A stretch of DNA of 6,176 nt from assembly GCA_017421145.1 (NCBI GenBank), contig JAFOTA010000229.1, positions 1-6,176 on the forward strand, written 5' to 3'. The notes beneath the pieces are model-generated. The model did no database searches. It was not told the DNA's origin and saw only the letters and a program-made list of their open reading frames with translations. Of this stretch, positions 1-6,084 are shown one piece after another. The position numbers and the translations under genes were made by a program. This DNA comes from Treponema sp. (GTDB lineage: Bacteria > Spirochaetota > Spirochaetia > Treponematales > Treponemataceae). Position 1 is the stretch's first letter, and every line of letters starts with the position of its first letter.

Positions 1-1446
1 AGCAAGCTTTGAGCCTGTCTTGTTCTCTTTCACCACGATGTCGTTCATAGAAAGCTTTTTCTTGAGGTCGCGCACTACGAATCTTACGGTAACGTCGGTG
101 TCAGTCTTGGAATATTCAAGCGATTCCTTTTTGAGCGTCGGCGGAACGAACACTTTCGTAGGATCAATCGTGTAAACATGGTCGTCAAGCGGATTTATAG
201 TCTCTCCGTTCTTGTCGAGCGCATAGATTGAGACCGTGCCGTAGCCGATGATTCCCGATACAGTCGCAATGTAAGTGACAGGAACGCCAGGAGTGAATTC
301 CTTCACCGCAGGTTCAATCTCGACCTTCTGAATATAGGATGTCTTGGTTATCTTGAATTCCTTTGACGTGAAGAGGTGGTCTGCCCCGCTGATTTTTATC
401 GGGATGGTCGCGACAGGAGACGTCGATGAATATGAGATTTCACCGTTGACAGCAGTAAGCTCTTCTACCGGCGGCTGAGGATTGTCAAGCTCGTCAAGGA
501 GAACCTCGCAGTATGCCATCTTGCTTGGAGCGTCCTTGTATTCCTTTGCATCGCGGAAATAAGATATGGCTTCCTTTATGTCCGTCCTGGATTTGGAGGC
601 CTTGAATCTATCAAGGTAAATTTCACCGATGTCATAGTTGCAGCCCAGAATCCTGCTTTTCACGTCGCTGTAGCCGCTCTTTTTTGTGTCGCATTTTTTG
701 AACCAGCTGATAGCATCCTTTTTGTCCGAGATGCCGGAAGATTTTGAAAGAAGGTCCCCGATTCCGTATGCAAGAGAAGCCTGTCTGTCAGTGCAGTCGT
801 TCTTTATCGTCGCATTGTATTTGGCGGCTTTTTCATAAAGGTCGAATCCCTTGCGCATCTGGTTGACGGTCGTTCCGGGATACCCTGCCTCAGCAATGGA
901 ATATATGAAAGATGCAACGTCACGGCTTTCAATCTGATAGCGTCCGGCAAAATCATCGCTGTATTTTTCTACATAATAGACTTCTCCCTTGTATGGGTCG
1001 CCTATTTCATACGGCATGTTCTTGACTGCTTTTTGAATCCTGTAAAGGTCCTCGGCACGTATGTACGCGTTTTCAGCCCTTGTGACCGCAGAACGCACGG
1101 AACTTTCGTCGCCTATGTACCCGCCGCTTGCAAGTGACGCTTGGACGGCATCAAGTGCTGCAGAAAGATTCGACGCACCCTTTGAGCTTATGAAAGAGCT
1201 TACTACGTCGGAAACAGTCTCCGGGTTGTCACGTCTCTGATCGACCGCAGAAGCATAGACAGATATAAAAAGATCCGCATCATCCTGATTCGTGCTTTTT
1301 TTCGTAAGGCTTTTCGCAAGCTTTTCTATGGCCGTAACGACATCGCCTTTTTCAACGAGCTGCCTGGCCGAAGCACAACCTATCAACGATGCCGCCACAA
1401 AGACAGCAATCAGCGAAGCAGCAATGCATGAAATGCTTTTTTTCAT
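1..1446 (-). CDS. Predicted lipoprotein with TPR-like helical region and beta-rich C-terminal part (C-terminus beyond window)
   Basis: The frame is open from an ATG at 1446-1444 to the left edge: 482 codons with no stop, so the C-terminus is missing. The N-terminus reads MKKSISC..., followed by a hydrophobic stretch and the lipobox L21-I22-G23-C24. This predicts cleavage before Cys24 and lipid anchoring in the inner or outer membrane. Residues about 30-320 are helix-rich. From about 245 to 315 there are TPR-like patterns (AISWFKKC, AISYFRDAKEYKDAPSKMAYC). After a Pro-rich linker (NPQPPVEE, about 325-332) the sequence becomes beta-rich, with alternating Val/Ile/Thr residues suggesting Ig-like or similar sandwich domains up to the edge. 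I do not recognise a named family. TPR plus beta modules suggest protein-protein interaction or scaffolding at the envelope, which is inference. The start is supported by AAGGAG eight bases upstream and a consensus promoter. It lies downstream of thiI on the same strand but has its own promoter. Confidence 0.85.
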   Translation of the reverse strand, partial: MKKSISCIAASLIAVFVAASLIGCASARQLVEKGDVVTAIEKLAKSLTKKSTNQDDADLFISVYASAVDQRRDNPETVSDVVSSFISSKGASNLSAALDAVQASLASGGYIGDESSVRSAVTRAENAYIRAEDLYRIQKAVKNMPYEIGDPYKGEVYYVEKYSDDFAGRYQIESRDVASFIYSIAEAGYPGTTVNQMRKGFDLYEKAAKYNATIKNDCTDRQASLAYGIGDLLSKSSGISDKKDAISWFKKCDTKKSGYSDVKSRILGCNYDIGEIYLDRFKASKSRTDIKEAISYFRDAKEYKDAPSKMAYCEVLLDELDNPQPPVEELTAVNGEISYSSTSPVATIPIKISGADHLFTSKEFKITKTSYIQKVEIEPAVKEFTPGVPVTYIATVSGIIGYGTVSIYALDKNGETINPLDDHVYTIDPTKVFVPPTLKKESLEYSKTDTDVTVRFVVRDLKKKLSMNDIVVKENKTGSKLA

Positions 1447-1454
1447 AACGCCCT

Positions 1455-1460
1455 CTCCTT
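1455..1460 (-). promoter_or_regulatory. Ribosome binding site of the lipoprotein gene
   Basis: On the minus strand AAGGAG lies eight bases before the ATG at 1446. This spacing and match fix the lipoprotein start, and the signal peptide begins exactly there. Confidence 0.8.
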
Positions 1461-1498
1461 GTTTTCAAATTGTTTTCCAATTACCATTGAAACGTCTA

Positions 1499-1528
1499 AT
1501 TATAACAGCCCGATGCAAATTCTGTCAA
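1499..1528 (-). promoter_or_regulatory. Consensus sigma-70-type promoter of the lipoprotein gene
   Basis: On the minus strand TTGACA (1528-1523) is followed after 18 bases by TATAAT (1504-1499). Both hexamers are perfect matches to the housekeeping consensus. Transcription would start near 1492, giving a leader of about 45 bases before the ATG at 1446. The -35 box begins two bases after the thiI stop codon, so the promoter occupies almost the entire thiI-lipoprotein gap. It implies that the lipoprotein can be expressed independently of thiI. Confidence 0.8.
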
Positions 1529-1540
1529 ATTCATGCATCG
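1511..1540. repeat. Inverted repeat centred on the -35 box (candidate operator)
   Basis: Arms CGATGCA (1511-1517) and TGCATCG (1534-1540) are perfectly complementary and separated by 16 bases. The centre, 1525.5, is exactly the centre of the TTGACA -35 hexamer of the lipoprotein promoter. The half-sites are 23 bases apart centre to centre, about two helical turns on the same face, as expected for a dimeric regulator. One arm overlaps the last codons of thiI. No T-run follows either arm, so it does not look like a terminator. Operator function is inference. Confidence 0.4.
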
Positions 1541-2778
1541 ACATCAGATTTTCCGAATTTTCCTGCGACGGTATCCTCAAGAGAATAATGGATGATCTGC
1601 CTTTCGTCGAATGCCTTCTGAATCAGCGCGTCAACGTCCATGCCTTCGTATATTTTCCTTGCCTCAGCAGGATCGGCACGGAGAACAGGATGCTTGGGGC
1701 TGAAAAGAACGCAGCAGTCTTCATATGGAAGAACGGAAATTCCGTATGTGCCTATTGATTCAGCGGTGCTGACGATTTCTTCCTTGTCAAGACCGATCAA
1801 AGGCCTGTAAAGAGGATGCTCGGCAAAGCTTTCCGTCACCGAAAGGTTGCTCACGGTCTGGCTTGCCACCTGACCAAGGCTTTCGCCGGTTATTATGGCA
1901 TCGGCATGGATTTTTGAAGCAAGCATGTTCGCGGCCTTCATCATGCAGAGCCTGAGCATAAGTGTGGAAAACGCTTCCGGGGATGATTTTTTAATCTGCA
2001 TCTGGACATCCGTAAACGAAATAACGTTGAGGTAGGTCTCGCATCCGAAATCACCAAGAATGCGCGCAAGATCCTCTACTTTTTTCTGGGCTTCCTCGGA
2101 TGTATACGGATATGAATGGAAGTATACGCAGTCAACCCTCATTCCGCGGCACATCATCCTGTAGCCTGCAACCGGACTGTCAAGGCCACCGCTCAAAAGC
2201 AAAAGACCCTTTCCGCTCACACCGACCGGAAGACCACGGCAAGTCCTGTGCTGGGAAGAATAAACGTATGCCCTGTCACGGATCTCAACGTTGATCACCA
2301 CGTCGGGATTGTGGACGTCCACCCTGAGTATTCCTCCGTCGCTTGCATCCCCGGCAGCCTCAACGCAGATTTCGTATGAATTCATCGGGAAAGATTTGTC
2401 TTCGCGCCTTGCTTCCACCTTGAAAGTCGCCGCACCTGAATCACGTGCTTCCATGCATAGATCACAGACCGTTTTTCTTATCATGTCTATGTCCTTTTCA
2501 ACCGCACGCACCTTTGCCCATCCGGTTATTCCGATAAGGTGGTCAAGCACATATTCAACCGCACCGCATGATTTTTCCGGACAGCTCACATAAAGCCTTC
2601 CGTTTCTCAAAAAGACATCGGAATCTACGCTTGCAAGAGCCTGCCTTGCGTTTTTCACAAGCTGCCTTTCAAAAATCTTTTTGTTCGAGCCTTTCAAAGT
2701 CAGCTCACCGAGCTTTCCGAGATACTGCTGCGTATAGGAACTTAAATCCTTCTGCGCCGGAATCCTACGTTCAGACAC
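1531..2778 (-). CDS. thiI: tRNA 4-thiouridine synthase ThiI, short form without rhodanese domain
   Basis: ThiI adenylates U8 of tRNA with ATP and inserts sulfur to make 4-thiouridine; in many bacteria it also supplies sulfur for the thiamine thiazole. It is cytoplasmic. Numbering from the in-frame ATG at 2790: an N-terminal ferredoxin-like segment with YLGKLGELTLKG (23-34), a THUMP region (about 76-175), the ATP-binding PP-loop SGGLDSPVAGY (200-210), the family motif TGESLGQVASQT (301-312) and PYEDCC (355-360) with its Cys pair. It ends at 419, so the C-terminal rhodanese domain of the E. coli-type enzyme is absent; such short forms take sulfur from a cysteine desulfurase by another route. 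I chose GTG 2778 (residue 5) because GGAGG lies five bases before it, while the ATG at 2790 has no ribosome binding site. It probably shares a transcript with the barrel gene just upstream. Confidence 0.95.
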   Translation of the reverse strand: MSERRIPAQKDLSSYTQQYLGKLGELTLKGSNKKIFERQLVKNARQALASVDSDVFLRNGRLYVSCPEKSCGAVEYVLDHLIGITGWAKVRAVEKDIDMIRKTVCDLCMEARDSGAATFKVEARREDKSFPMNSYEICVEAAGDASDGGILRVDVHNPDVVINVEIRDRAYVYSSQHRTCRGLPVGVSGKGLLLLSGGLDSPVAGYRMMCRGMRVDCVYFHSYPYTSEEAQKKVEDLARILGDFGCETYLNVISFTDVQMQIKKSSPEAFSTLMLRLCMMKAANMLASKIHADAIITGESLGQVASQTVSNLSVTESFAEHPLYRPLIGLDKEEIVSTAESIGTYGISVLPYEDCCVLFSPKHPVLRADPAEARKIYEGMDVDALIQKAFDERQIIHYSLEDTVAGKFGKSDVDA

Positions 2779-2783
2779 TTTTT

Positions 2784-2788
2784 CCTCC
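2784..2788 (-). promoter_or_regulatory. Ribosome binding site deciding the thiI start
   Basis: Minus-strand sequence ATGGAGGAAAAAGTG contains GGAGG followed by five A residues and then GTG (2778-2776). The GGAGG overlaps the apparent ATG start at 2790-2788, so the ATG is more likely part of the ribosome binding site than the start. The upstream stop codon TGA (2797-2795) is seven bases before this site, which would favour translational coupling with the barrel gene. Confidence 0.65.
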
Positions 2789-2794
2789 ATTAAT

Positions 2795-4582
2795 TCAGAA
2801 CTGATATTTCACGCCTATAGAAAAATAATTGTTGATTTCGTCCCTGAATCCTGACCTCCACAAATTCCTGAAATGGCTTACGAGATCAGAGGCTGAATAA
2901 TCCGTGCTGTCGCCGTCAATGTGGTATACGCCGGAAGTACAGGTGATTGCAGAACCTTGTCCAGGGAACATGTTTGCGTCAACGCCCTTGTTTCTTATCC
3001 ATTCAAAAAGATAGGAAACTGAGAAAGTGAGCTGTCCCCACGCATATTTTTTAAGAGAGTATTCGGCTCCTATGCTTTCCTGAAGGACATACATTATATC
3101 ATCCTGGTTCAGGAAATTAAGGACTCCTGAAGATGGTATTGCAGTTCCTGAGGTTCCTGTCTGGTTTGACATGAGCGGATGGTTGTAGAGTCCTCCGTCC
3201 GTGGCATAAGTTCCTGCCGGAGACATAAGGTATGCTATGGCCTCCTCGTCGGAAATGGACTGATTGACGTTTCCATGACGCATGAAAGTTGACAAAAGCT
3301 TTACGTGCAGCTCAGGAAGCGGTATGAAATCAAGCTCGAAAGAAAGCCTGTCACTGTTCGGCGGATATGAAGAACCCATCGGAATGCCGTTGTTGCTGTA
3401 GTTCAGGTAATTGTACATCCTGTCGGTAATGGTTCCTGTGGTCGTATCGGTATAATCGGCATGGGTGTACGTGTACGGGAAGAGCATCGTGTAGTCAAGC
3501 GACATGCGCGTGCAGAAAGAGTCGGCAGGAGTGTATATGAGGCCTGTTTTGACCGCCGCGAACATCTTCGTGTTGAATCCGTTGGCAAAAAATCCGGCAA
3601 TATCAAAATCATCTATAAAAATGTCGGTCGCCCACAAAAATCCGTTGTAAGGCCTTACCTTGAAAGCCAGTCCCATCTGAAGATTGTCGTTGTATCCGCC
3701 TATTTCCTGCGCAACGATATAAGGCACGGGCATCAGATATGAAGGATCCAGTCTCTTTCCGAATACGATCGATTCATAATACGCAAGCGAAAACTGCGGT
3801 ACGAATTTGAATTCAAGCGCATGGAATGCCATGTATTTGTCCGGGGCAATCAGGCTTCCGTCAAAGCTCATGGTGGCTCCTATGGCAGAATACTGCTGCG
3901 TGTATGACCATTTCGGATTCACGGCGGTAAAAGACAGGTTCGTTCTATGGTATGAATTGTCGCTCAAAGAAAGCCCTGCATTTATGAAAGGTCCGTATCC
4001 TGAGCGGTAGATTCCCGTCTGAACGAAAATGTTCTTCTTTCCGATTGCGACCACATCGTTCATCTCAAGGAAAAAATCCATCGCTCCGAGAGAAACCTTG
4101 TTGCGGCGTGCATCATGACCGTCGTTTTCATAGATGGCAAGATAATCGGTCACGTTGTGGTTGTAGCATGCAAGCCCCAGGTCGTATCCCATCGAAACGA
4201 AGCCGTTGAAAAAAGACACGTCGCCGTTCACGTTCGGGTACAGCGAAAAAAGTATGCCGCCGAAATCCGAAGTACCGGCATCCTTCTTGTATGTGGCATC
4301 GGTTTCAACAGAAACGTTCCAGGGTTTTCCGGTGACTTTTTCCCAGTAAAGCTTTGCGTTCCTTACATCCCTTTCGTTTCCCTTTTCCATCACGGATTCC
4401 AATATGCTCCGTATGTTGGCGATAGGATAAGGTCTCAAAGGCGGCACTTCCGATATTATGCCCCTAAGCTCCCAGGATTCGACAAGGCTGTAAAAAGTGT
4501 CGTCGGGATCAACGCTCACCTGGGCAAAGGATGCGGAGGCAAACGACAGCAAAAGACAAATTGCAACAAATACTTTTTTCAT
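2795..4582 (-). CDS. Predicted outer-membrane beta-barrel protein, Wzi/capsule-assembly-like
   Basis: The 595-residue protein begins with a Sec signal peptide: MKKVFVAICLLL followed by SFA, cleavage after Ala20. Residues about 27-85 form a helical N-terminal segment (DDTFYSLVESWELRGI, then PLRPYPIANIRSILESV). The rest is rich in alternating aromatic and polar residues and ends in KYQF; a C-terminal Phe is the usual signature of barrels inserted by the BAM machinery. Features resembling the Wzi capsule-assembly family include GKKNIFVQTGIYRSGYGPF (181-199), SLSDNSYHRTNLSF (205-218), MAFHALEFKF through YYESIVFG (251-275) and LWATDIFIDDFDI (316-328). Wzi itself is shorter, about 480 residues, so this is a fold-level guess and not an orthologue claim. 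It could bind or export a surface polysaccharide, or be another Treponema barrel. The start is supported by GGAG seven bases upstream. Four bases separate its stop from the first ATG of thiI, so an operon is likely. Confidence 0.75.
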   Translation of the reverse strand: MKKVFVAICLLLSFASASFAQVSVDPDDTFYSLVESWELRGIISEVPPLRPYPIANIRSILESVMEKGNERDVRNAKLYWEKVTGKPWNVSVETDATYKKDAGTSDFGGILFSLYPNVNGDVSFFNGFVSMGYDLGLACYNHNVTDYLAIYENDGHDARRNKVSLGAMDFFLEMNDVVAIGKKNIFVQTGIYRSGYGPFINAGLSLSDNSYHRTNLSFTAVNPKWSYTQQYSAIGATMSFDGSLIAPDKYMAFHALEFKFVPQFSLAYYESIVFGKRLDPSYLMPVPYIVAQEIGGYNDNLQMGLAFKVRPYNGFLWATDIFIDDFDIAGFFANGFNTKMFAAVKTGLIYTPADSFCTRMSLDYTMLFPYTYTHADYTDTTTGTITDRMYNYLNYSNNGIPMGSSYPPNSDRLSFELDFIPLPELHVKLLSTFMRHGNVNQSISDEEAIAYLMSPAGTYATDGGLYNHPLMSNQTGTSGTAIPSSGVLNFLNQDDIMYVLQESIGAEYSLKKYAWGQLTFSVSYLFEWIRNKGVDANMFPGQGSAITCTSGVYHIDGDSTDYSASDLVSHFRNLWRSGFRDEINNYFSIGVKYQF

Positions 4583-4589
4583 GAATCAG

Positions 4590-4596
4590 CTCCAAG
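4590..4596 (-). promoter_or_regulatory. Ribosome binding site of the barrel gene
   Basis: Minus-strand CTTGGAG lies seven bases before the ATG at 4582, supporting the start that gives a complete signal peptide. Confidence 0.7.
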
Positions 4597-4645
4597 AAAC
4601 ATAAAACCCGCCTGCTGAAGATTCAACGGCAACCAGCGGTTCCTT

Positions 4646-4674
4646 AGTGTACATAATTGGAAGATAATTTACAA
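4646..4674 (-). promoter_or_regulatory. Candidate promoter of the barrel-thiI operon
   Basis: On the minus strand TTGTAA (4674-4669) and TACACT (4651-4646) are separated by 17 bases, each matching the sigma-70 consensus at four of six positions. Transcription would start near 4640, giving a leader of about 57 bases. The short palindrome AACC-AGC-GGTT (4631-4641) covers the predicted start and could be an operator or a 5' hairpin. It is clearly weaker than the other two promoters in the window. Confidence 0.45.
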
Positions 4675-4711
4675 GAGAAAGACAAAACGACGATTTGCCC
4701 CGTGCCTAAAC

Positions 4712-4740
4712 TTGACCAGACTTTCCATCGAACATATAAT
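4712..4740 (+). promoter_or_regulatory. Strong sigma-70-type promoter of the ankyrin gene, giving a leaderless mRNA
   Basis: TTGACC (4712-4717) and TATAAT (4735-4740) are separated by the optimal 17 bases. Only TAA separates the -10 box from the ATG at 4744, and a normal start point 6-7 bases after the box falls at or near the A of the second ATG (4747). No Shine-Dalgarno sequence precedes either ATG. The -35 box lies 38 bases from that of the candidate leftward promoter, so the two could share control. Confidence 0.75.
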
Positions 4741-4743
4741 TAA

Positions 4744-5787
4744 ATGATGAACCGCAAACTTTTCGCAAGACTCACAGCCTCCGCAATACTAGGCCTGATT
4801 TTTATATTTCAGGTCCATGGAGGCACAATCACTGCGGATACGACAGACTATTATGCGCTTGCCCGGCAGGGAACGGCAAAAGAGATATCCGAAGCATTCA
4901 AAAAAGACAAAAAGCTTTCAAAAATGACGTTCGGAGACAAAAAAGAAACGCTTCTCATGATGGCGCTTGAATCTGACAGGGAACTTTCCGTAATAAAGGC
5001 GGTTCTTGAAGGAGGATGCTCGGTTACGGCACAGAATTCCGACGGGAAAACCCCGGTCATGTATGCCTGCGAGCACACAAGCAATCCTTCACTGCTCTCC
5101 TACCTCGTCACCTACGGCACAAGCATGAACATAGGGGTTGCATCAAGGGTTCAGGCGATTGACCACGACGGCCTCACACCCTTCGATTATGCAAGGAAAA
5201 ACTCGACTCCCGGACTCCTACCGATACTTGAAAAATACGGACAGGAACCGTCACAGCAAAAAAAGAACGACACATACGCAAAATACCACCCGGAAAGCGT
5301 AAAATCATCTGCAGAAAAAAATGCTGATCAGGAAACTGATGCGGCAGAAACACAAAATGCAGTGCAAAAAGCCATGAAACCGGCAGAAAAGCTTCCGGCA
5401 GACGACTGGGTGATAAATTCAAGCCGATGGCATTATATCGGAAATGCAAACATAGAAGACAACAGCGAGAACTCTGAAAAGGATGATGAGGAAACGCCAG
5501 AAGAGCCTGAAGAACAAGAGGAACCTGAAGAACAGGAAGAGCCGGAAAAAGAAGAGCCAGGCGAACAGGAAGAAAAAAAGCCCGATGCCGTGACACCGGA
5601 AAAAGAAGAAGAAAAAACAGAGGAAAAAGCCGAAGAAAAACAGCCGGAAGAAGAGCCGAAACAGACGGACGACTCGGATTGGACGGTAAATTCAAGCCGA
5701 TGGCATTATATTGGCTCTGCGAACATAGAGGAAAAAGAAGAAGAACCTCAGATTGAAGAGCCGGAAGAAGAAACTCCAGTCGAATAA
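4744..5787 (+). CDS. Secreted ankyrin-repeat protein with Glu/Pro-rich tail, ended by an in-frame TAA
   Basis: The product has 347 residues. MMNRKLFARL and a hydrophobic segment to about residue 26 form a Sec signal peptide (probable cleavage near VHG). Residues about 34-167 carry three to four ankyrin repeats: YYALARQGTAKEISEAF, ETLLMMALESDRELSVIKAVL, DGKTPVMYACEH with LLSYLVTYG, and DGLTPFDYARK with LLPILEKYG. Ankyrin repeats bind protein partners; this one should act in the periplasm or at the surface, partner unknown. From about 185 the sequence is acidic and Pro-rich, like extended envelope-spanning linkers, and contains two copies of DWxxNSSRWHYIGxANIE. The stop TAA (5785-5787) falls inside a tandem repeat where the other units have GAA, and the same frame stays open to the window edge, so the gene is probably broken or read through. 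The start is ATG 4744 or 4747; translation is probably leaderless. Transcribed away from the other genes. Confidence 0.85.
   Translation: MMNRKLFARLTASAILGLIFIFQVHGGTITADTTDYYALARQGTAKEISEAFKKDKKLSKMTFGDKKETLLMMALESDRELSVIKAVLEGGCSVTAQNSDGKTPVMYACEHTSNPSLLSYLVTYGTSMNIGVASRVQAIDHDGLTPFDYARKNSTPGLLPILEKYGQEPSQQKKNDTYAKYHPESVKSSAEKNADQETDAAETQNAVQKAMKPAEKLPADDWVINSSRWHYIGNANIEDNSENSEKDDEETPEEPEEQEEPEEQEEPEKEEPGEQEEKKPDAVTPEKEEEKTEEKAEEKQPEEEPKQTDDSDWTVNSSRWHYIGSANIEEKEEEPQIEEPEEETPVE
5404..5457 (+). repeat. Motif DWxxNSSRWHYIGxANIE, copy 1
   Basis: Encodes residues 221-238 of the ankyrin protein. It is the only aromatic-rich stretch (two Trp, one Tyr, one His) in the acidic tail besides copy 2. 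A 25-bp core (5414-5438) is identical in DNA to 5687-5711. I do not recognise the motif. Confidence 0.85.
5500..5553 (+). repeat. 18-bp-period repeat encoding EEPEEQ
   Basis: Two clean hexapeptide units EEPEEQ (residues 253-258 and 259-264) and a third degenerate unit EEPEKE. The DNA units vary at third codon positions (caa/cag, gag/gaa), so the repeat is kept at protein level. It lies between the two aromatic motifs. Confidence 0.7.
5677..5730 (+). repeat. Motif DWxxNSSRWHYIGxANIE, copy 2
   Basis: Encodes residues 312-329, exactly 91 residues (273 bp) after copy 1. Thirteen of the fourteen core positions from Asn-Ser-Ser to the final Glu are the same (Asn/Ser is the exception). The flanks on both sides are low-complexity acidic sequence. 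Confidence 0.85.
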
Positions 5788-5889
5788 CCTGAAGAAGAAA
5801 CCCCGGTTGAAGAACCTGAGGAAGAAACCCCGGTTGAAGAGCCTGAGGAAGAAACTCCTGTTGAAGAACCTGAGGAAGAAGTCCAGCCT
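5755..5889 (+). repeat. 27-bp tandem repeat encoding (E)EPEEETPV, containing the TAA
   Basis: Four good units start at 5755, 5782, 5809 and 5836; a fifth (5863-5889) keeps its first six codons and then diverges. Units 1, 3 and 4 encode EEPEEETPV. Unit 2 is the same except that its second codon is TAA instead of GAA/GAG. All other differences among the four units are synonymous third-position changes (gaa/gag, ccg/cct/cca, act/acc, gtc/gtt). Confidence 0.9.
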
Positions 5890-5916
5890 GAACCTGAAGA
5901 AAAGCAGCCTTCAGGA

Positions 5917-5982
5917 GACAGACCGGGTGAAGAAGTATTCTCTGAAGAAAACGTCGAGGAACAGCAGATTGAAGAACCGGAG
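5917..5982 (+). repeat. Module DxPGExV...ENVEEQxIEEPE, copy 1
   Basis: A 66-bp, 22-codon module downstream of the TAA, in the ankyrin frame. It matches the copy at 6085-6150 at 16 of 22 residues. The repeat distance is 168 bp (56 codons). It is related in style to the ANIEE...QIEEPE stretch just before the stop. Confidence 0.65.
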
Positions 5983-6084
5983 CCTGAACCAGAGCATATT
6001 GAAGAACCAATAGAAGAGGAACATCCTGAAGAAACCGTCGAGGATGAAGTTCCTCCTGAACCGGAAGAACCTGAGCCTCAGGAT

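Noticed and set aside
1511..1540. Rho-independent terminator of thiI
   Set aside because: The loop is 16 bases, the stem only seven, and no T-run follows on the minus strand. The location centred on a promoter box fits an operator better.
1292..1758. Two plus-strand open frames of about 100 codons around the lipoprotein start
   Set aside because: They are antisense to the lipoprotein signal peptide and the thiI 3' end, with no ribosome binding site or protein-like features.
4115..4618. Plus-strand open frame (167 codons) opposite the start of the barrel gene
   Set aside because: It overlaps a clear signal peptide and barrel gene on the minus strand, and has no recognisable domain.
4744..5787. 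Ankyrin protein as a host-injected effector
   Set aside because: It carries a Sec-type signal peptide and an extended acidic tail, and no secretion-system genes are visible. An envelope role is simpler.
5755..5889. CRISPR-like repeats
   Set aside because: The units are contiguous, with no spacers, and conserved only at codon level, so this is a coding tandem repeat.
5174..6010. Long minus-strand open frame (278 codons) opposite the ankyrin tail
   Set aside because: Its Leu/Pro/Gln/Phe-rich translation is simply the complement of repeated GAA/CCT codons. There is no plausible domain or signal.
5753..6013. Plus-strand open frame of Lys/Leu/Asn/Arg-rich repeats
   Set aside because: It is an out-of-phase reading of the 27-bp repeat. 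Third-position variation follows the ankyrin frame, not this one.
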